A stretch of DNA of 11,237 nucleotides from an uncultured bacterium (GTDB lineage: Bacteria > Patescibacteriota > Dojkabacteria > CALFHW01): contig CALFHW010000065.1 of NCBI GenBank assembly GCA_937876695.1, positions 1 through 11,237 on the forward strand. The letters run 5' to 3'. Made by a program: the position numbers and the translations under genes. Shown here piece by piece: positions 7,179 to 11,237 of the stretch. The notes below the pieces were generated by a model. The model was not told the origin of the DNA. It made no database searches and was given only the letters and a program-made list of their open reading frames with translations. Positions within the stretch are counted from its first letter, which is position 1, and each line of letters opens with the position of its first letter.

Positions 7179-8328
7179 GCTCAACATAATGGTAGGCGGA
7201 CTTTGTATGTACTACAGTGGTTATCAAGAAGATCAAAATCGGTAAAGAATATAGGAACGATCGTTTATCTCTGCTAGTGACCACCACCGCGATGAGAAAT
7301 AAAAATGCGCAGAGTGCTAGAGGAATCCCAAGACTGTATGCTATATCTAGAAACATATGGTGGACCCTATCGACATTTCTATCGCCGAGAGCTACCTGTT
7401 TACTTCCTTCTAAAAAAGTATCTAGGCCGTATCCAGCGAGAGGCTTTTTAGTGACTAAATCAACCGCGCCTTGAGCATAAAGTCTTCTCGCCTCGTCTGT
7501 TTTCCAAATAACGGTAGTGGTAATAGTCAACACTAATACTATTAAAAGTGCTGGGAGTATGACAGCCGTAATCTTTGCTACCATTAATTTAATTTTCCAG
7601 AGACATAGAGCTATTATCGGAATTATAAATAGAAATATAATTCCAGCACGCGACATAGTTGCAAATATCATGGCAGCGAAGGTAATAAAGGCCAGTAAAT
7701 AAATAGATTTGCGTCTGTAAAATAAATAAACTCCGAGAGAAATTAAAACCCCACTGATTAATTGGCCAGCCAGAAAGTTGTTTTGCCCGAAGCTACCGCC
7801 CACATAATATCCACTGTAGAACTGCTCAATTGAGTTAAGGTTAATGAGATTAGAAAGCACAAATGGCAGTTGAATCAGGAGGGTCAGTATAAATATATTC
7901 AAATAGTGAATTAAATGCTTCGGTTTAGCAATTATTATTGTCATGATGAATAATACGTGAAGTTGCGCGTAGAAAATCAATCCGGTATTTCGGAAAAAGT
8001 TTCCCCAGAGTGCTATATGAGGCCACTCAGAGTAAATTGTCGATATTATGCCAAGGCCTAAAGATGTTGATACACCCAACAGTACATAAATCCATTGCCT
8101 TCTGCTGAGGTTATTAAAAACCGATTGAGGTGAATATAGGAGTTTGCTGGCTACAAAGACTATGCCGGTTACTAGTAGCAAACTGAAGGCTAAAATTTTT
8201 CCGCTTTCAAATCCCCTGGGTAGATCGCTGTAGATTATGCCGAATTGGGTCAAAAAGCCCAAAGCCACAAAGACTAAGTCAAAATTCTCTATTAGTCTCG
8301 TTAGGAGTTTATAAGCTTTTTGAGCCAT
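7114..8328 (-). CDS. O-antigen ligase/polymerase (WaaL/Wzy)-family membrane protein
   Basis: A 404-residue protein with about 11-12 hydrophobic segments (roughly 17-35, 43-62, 80-98, 115-133, 141-160, 185-204, 208-224, 228-244, 251-273, 330-351, 358-374, 380-396). Family features are GQNNFLAGQL (181-190), SRAG (226-229) at the start of a helix, and, in the main extracytoplasmic loop, GYGLDTF (299-305) followed by DRVHHMFLD (320-328). His323 in that last motif is the usual conserved His. Such proteins join or polymerise undecaprenyl-linked glycans on the outer face of the membrane. In a cell without lipopolysaccharide the acceptor would be another wall or surface glycan, or a glycoprotein; the substrate is unknown. 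The ATG at 8328 is the first start after an in-frame stop at 8338-8340 and lies inside uvrA (28 bp overlap) with no clear Shine-Dalgarno, which suggests translational coupling. The 3' end overlaps murT on the other strand. Confidence 0.85.
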   Translation of the reverse strand: MAQKAYKLLTRLIENFDLVFVALGFLTQFGIIYSDLPRGFESGKILAFSLLLVTGIVFVASKLLYSPQSVFNNLSRRQWIYVLLGVSTSLGLGIISTIYSEWPHIALWGNFFRNTGLIFYAQLHVLFIMTIIIAKPKHLIHYLNIFILTLLIQLPFVLSNLINLNSIEQFYSGYYVGGSFGQNNFLAGQLISGVLISLGVYLFYRRKSIYLLAFITFAAMIFATMSRAGIIFLFIIPIIALCLWKIKLMVAKITAVILPALLIVLVLTITTTVIWKTDEARRLYAQGAVDLVTKKPLAGYGLDTFLEGSKQVALGDRNVDRVHHMFLDIAYSLGIPLALCAFLFLIAVVVTSRDKRSFLYSLPILIFLITTVVHTKSAYHYVELSLFLGLWLVAYLDKDSSQYK

Positions 8329-11210
8329 TTGCCAGTTTCACTATTTGGATTTTGGGCGACTTGATCGGGAGTTCCAGCCGCAATAAGCTCTCCGCCTTTG
8401 GCACCGCCGCTAGGCCCTAAATCGATTATCCAGTCGGAGGTCTTGATTACATCCAGGTTATGTTCAATCACAATTACTGAGTTGCCTTTGGCGACTAAAG
8501 AATGCAGCACCAGTAGTAACTTACGCACGTCCTCGAAATGCAAGCCCGTGGTCGGCTCGTCCAAAATGTAAATCGTCTTACCAGTAGATCTTTTTGCAAG
8601 CTCAGCTGCCAGCTTGACTCTTTGGGCTTCACCGCCTGAAAGTGTGGTAGCAGCCTGCCCTAGTTTTATATACCCTAAACCAACTTGATCCAGCGTCTGC
8701 AGTTTATGTTTGATGCTTTGTAACTTATCAAAGAACTCGATGCCTTCTGCTACTGTCATATCGAGCACCTCAGCAATATTCTTCCCTCGGTAGGCTATGG
8801 CCAATGTCTCTCGGTTGTAGCGATTTCCCTCGCAAACTTCACACTTCACATATACATCAGGCAGAAACTGCATCTCGATCTTCAAAACTCCATCGCCTCG
8901 GCAATTCTCGCAACGCCCGCCTTTCGTATTGAAGCTAAACCTGCCTGGTCCGTAGCCTGAGGCTTTGGCTTCACGGGTAGCAGCATACAGATCGCGGATA
9001 GTGGTGAAAAGACCAGTATAAGTAGCTGGATTTGATCTAGGTGTGCGCCCAATAGGTGATTGGTCTATCTCGATCACTTTGTCTAGATGCTCTATACCAG
9101 AAATCGAATCATGACTACCGACTTCGCGCCTAGCGTTGTTTAACTCATTTGCTAGGGCAGGGTAGAGTATTTCGGTTATCAGACTAGACTTGCCTGAGCC
9201 GGATAAGCCCGTCACCGAGACAAATTTACCCAGGGGAAATTCAATTTCTAGATTCTTCAGATTGTTTTGGCTAGCACCTTTTACTGTCAGGTAATCTACG
9301 GTTTTACTGGAATTGCGCTCCTGTTTGGAAACTAGCTTATTTACTCCTAGATCCAACTGCTCTCTAGAAATTGCTTTACGTCCAGATAAATAGTCCGCTG
9401 TCAGCGAATTTTTCGCATTAGCAATCACCTCAGCTGGCAGCCCAGCTGCTACAATCTCGCCGCCGTGTTCGCCAGCAAGTGGCCCCACGTCGATCAAATA
9501 GTCTGCTGCGCGAATTGTGTCTTCGTCATGCTCAACTACAATTACAGTATTACCCAGATCCCTCAGCCTAATCAGACTTTTGAGCAGTCTAGAATTGTCA
9601 CTTTGGTGCAGTCCAATTGAGGGCTCGTCCAGCACATAAAGCACTCCTGTCAGTCCAGTTCCAATTTGCGAGGCTAACCTAATACGTTGCGACTCACCGC
9701 CAGATAGGGTTTTAGCCGTGCGGTTTAGAGTGAGATACTCCAGACCAACCGAGACTAAGAACTGCGTTCTCGCAAGAATTTCTTTCAAAATTTCTCTGGC
9801 GATCTCTAACTCTGATCCGGTAAGAAAGTCCTTATCATTTCCCGAGCGCACTTCCTCCACCCAAGCAAAGAAATCAGTGATAGAAAGTTCGCCCACCTCA
9901 AAAATATTCTTTTGGCAGATTGTGACTGCTAAGCTAAACTCATTTAATCGTTTCCCCTGGCAGGCGTGACATTTGATCTCACGCATATACTTCTCGATTT
10001 CATTGCGGATGTAGTCTGAATCAGTTTCTTGATAGCGTCTTAGTAGCTGGGGTACCAAACCCTCATACACTCTACTGTAGGTGCTTTCTTGACCGTCGAT
10101 CTGTCTCAGATACTTAAAGTCATACTTTTTCTTGCCTCCCCCGTAGAGTAGAATTTGCATCTGCTCAGCGCTGAGCTTTTCTAGCGGTTTTCTCAGGTCA
10201 AAACCTTCTTCGCGGGAAACAGCCTTAAGAATTTGCATTTGCCAAGAATCGCTGCTCTCAGCCAGGTTCTGCCATGGGTAAAGACCGCCTTCTGTCACCG
10301 AAAGCTTAGGATTCATAACTAGGTTTCTATCGATGTCTTTGATTACGCCTAGGCCATTACAGGTGGAGCAAGCACCGTGTGGGGAGTTGAAAGAAAAACT
10401 ATGAGGTTCTACCTTGGGGAAAGACTGACCAGTAGCTGGATCAACCAGATGCTCGGAGAAAAACTCTTGTTTGCCGCTGTCGATAATATCTAAATAAAGC
10501 TCGCCACCAGCTAAATTCAAGGCCCTCTCTACTGAATCGGTGATACGTTTGACTAAATCCTGCTCGGCCCTAGTTTCAGCAGTAATCAACAGCCTGTCCA
10601 CTGCGATCTCGATATTATGCTTTTGGAATTTTTCTAGTTTAATCTCCTCTTCTAAAGAATAATAAACCCCGTCAACCTTTGCCCTGACGTAACCCTGAGC
10701 TAGAAATCTAGCGAATAGTTCCTCATAGGTCCCTTTGCGGTTTTTTACTACCGGAGCGAGTATCGCCAGTTTCCCTTCGATTTTGAGTATCCCATCTACG
10801 ATTTCCTGTACGCTTTGTGACTTCAGTCTTTCGCCAGTCTGTGGGCTATGCGGGTGTCCCACTCTAGCAAACAACAGCCTCAGATAGTCGTAAATCTCGG
10901 TCACAGTTCCAACAGTGGATCGCGGATTATGCCCTGCGCTCTTCTGATCAATACTTATAGCAGGTGAGAGTCCTTCAATATAATCTACATCAGGCTTATC
11001 CATAATCCCCAAGAACTGCCTGGCATAAGCGGAAAGAGACTCTACGTATCTACGCTGTCCTTCAGCATAAATTGTGTCGAAGGCTAGTGAGGATTTACCT
11101 GAACCAGATACACCCGTAAAAACTACTAGCTTGTCCTTGGGAATTTCAACATCCAGATTCTTTAGGTTATGGACCCTAGCGCCTTTGACAATTATCTTAT
11201 CTATCGCCAT
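8301..11210 (-). CDS. uvrA: Excinuclease ABC subunit A (UvrA)
   Basis: UvrA is the dimeric ABC ATPase that finds bulky DNA lesions and loads UvrB in nucleotide excision repair. The 969 residues are complete for the family. The first ATPase has Walker [10 protein letters not shown] (33-41), signature LSGGESQ (502-508) and Walker B VLDEP (526-530). The second has GLSGSGKSS (668-676), LSGGEAQ (857-863) and ILDEP (882-886). Both split zinc modules are intact: Cys281/284 with Cys414/417, separated by the long insertion normal for UvrA, and Cys767/770 with Cys790/793. An in-frame TAG ends directly before the ATG at 11210, fixing this as the earliest possible start, and GGAG lies four bases upstream. 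The gene's end overlaps the next start by 28 bp. uvrB and uvrC are not in the window. Confidence 0.98.
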   Translation of the reverse strand: MAIDKIIVKGARVHNLKNLDVEIPKDKLVVFTGVSGSGKSSLAFDTIYAEGQRRYVESLSAYARQFLGIMDKPDVDYIEGLSPAISIDQKSAGHNPRSTVGTVTEIYDYLRLLFARVGHPHSPQTGERLKSQSVQEIVDGILKIEGKLAILAPVVKNRKGTYEELFARFLAQGYVRAKVDGVYYSLEEEIKLEKFQKHNIEIAVDRLLITAETRAEQDLVKRITDSVERALNLAGGELYLDIIDSGKQEFFSEHLVDPATGQSFPKVEPHSFSFNSPHGACSTCNGLGVIKDIDRNLVMNPKLSVTEGGLYPWQNLAESSDSWQMQILKAVSREEGFDLRKPLEKLSAEQMQILLYGGGKKKYDFKYLRQIDGQESTYSRVYEGLVPQLLRRYQETDSDYIRNEIEKYMREIKCHACQGKRLNEFSLAVTICQKNIFEVGELSITDFFAWVEEVRSGNDKDFLTGSELEIAREILKEILARTQFLVSVGLEYLTLNRTAKTLSGGESQRIRLASQIGTGLTGVLYVLDEPSIGLHQSDNSRLLKSLIRLRDLGNTVIVVEHDEDTIRAADYLIDVGPLAGEHGGEIVAAGLPAEVIANAKNSLTADYLSGRKAISREQLDLGVNKLVSKQERNSSKTVDYLTVKGASQNNLKNLEIEFPLGKFVSVTGLSGSGKSSLITEILYPALANELNNARREVGSHDSISGIEHLDKVIEIDQSPIGRTPRSNPATYTGLFTTIRDLYAATREAKASGYGPGRFSFNTKGGRCENCRGDGVLKIEMQFLPDVYVKCEVCEGNRYNRETLAIAYRGKNIAEVLDMTVAEGIEFFDKLQSIKHKLQTLDQVGLGYIKLGQAATTLSGGEAQRVKLAAELAKRSTGKTIYILDEPTTGLHFEDVRKLLLVLHSLVAKGNSVIVIEHNLDVIKTSDWIIDLGPSGGAKGGELIAAGTPDQVAQNPNSETGKWLKKLINS

Positions 11211-11237
11211 CTAGCTCCGGATCAGAGTTATTCATCT
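11197..11237 (-). CDS. Possible C-terminal end of an upstream gene overlapping uvrA (partial)
   Basis: A minus-strand frame is open from the window edge to a TAA at 11197-11199 and overlaps the first 14 bases of uvrA in another frame. The visible end reads [12 protein letters not shown]. It could be the tail of the preceding gene in a uvrA operon, or a 12-codon upstream reading frame starting at the ATG at 11235. It is too short to identify and does not resemble the UvrB C-terminus I would expect. Confidence 0.2.
   Translation of the reverse strand, partial: MNNSDPELDGDR
11215..11218 (-). promoter_or_regulatory. Ribosome binding site of uvrA
   Basis: GGAG on the minus strand sits four bases before the uvrA ATG. 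It is the only clear Shine-Dalgarno-like element properly placed before an ATG in this window, in contrast to dnaE, murT and the O-antigen ligase-like gene. Confidence 0.5.

Noticed and set aside
9718..9969. Plus-strand 83-codon frame opposite uvrA.
   Set aside because: It is antisense to conserved uvrA sequence, with no promoter or ribosome site.
1..11237. tRNA, rRNA, CRISPR array, transposase, phage or toxin-antitoxin genes.
   Set aside because: Nearly every base is covered by the six genes; the gaps are too short and show no cloverleaf, repeat-spacer or transposon-end pattern.

Overview
The window holds six protein genes in two convergent blocks with almost no intergenic space. Features suggesting a small-genome, monoderm bacterium, most likely Patescibacteria (Candidate Phyla Radiation), are: very short gaps and overlapping gene ends; promoter -10 elements placed almost directly against start codons; a lipid II amidation enzyme (MurT type); an exported coiled-coil lysozyme-fold protein; and an O-antigen-ligase-family membrane protein with no sign of outer-membrane genes. 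TGA ends the MurT gene at the usual C-terminal motif, so TGA is a stop here and the recoded Gracilibacteria/Absconditabacteria lineages are unlikely. I cannot place it more finely than phylum, and that placement is inference.

Plus strand, left to right: (1) 58-1605, a surface protein with signal peptide, beta-rich extracellular part, one C-terminal membrane helix and a low-complexity cytoplasmic tail; (2) about 1641/1720-2316, an exported coiled-coil plus lysozyme-like protein whose 5' end looks frameshifted or unconventionally started; (3) 2368-5841, dnaE, the replicative DNA polymerase III alpha subunit, with what appears to be a complete PHP proofreading site and a leaderless-type promoter; (4) 5850-7178, a MurT-family Mur ligase that lacks the family's four-cysteine zinc ribbon and has no gatD beside it.

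Minus strand, transcribed towards the first block: uvrA (11210-8301), the nucleotide excision repair damage sensor, then an O-antigen ligase-like multi-pass membrane protein (8328-7114) that overlaps the end of uvrA by 28 bp. Its own 3' end runs 65 bp into the 3' end of murT, so the two blocks meet tail-to-tail with no room for a conventional terminator.

The genes fall into two themes: genome replication and repair (dnaE, uvrA) and cell envelope (surface protein, lysozyme-like protein, MurT, O-antigen ligase-like protein). I see no tRNA, rRNA, CRISPR array, insertion sequence or phage gene, and no clearly new multi-gene system. The points most worth checking are the 5' end of the lysozyme-like gene, the ribbon-less orphan MurT, the leaderless dnaE promoter and the altered polymerase active-site loop.
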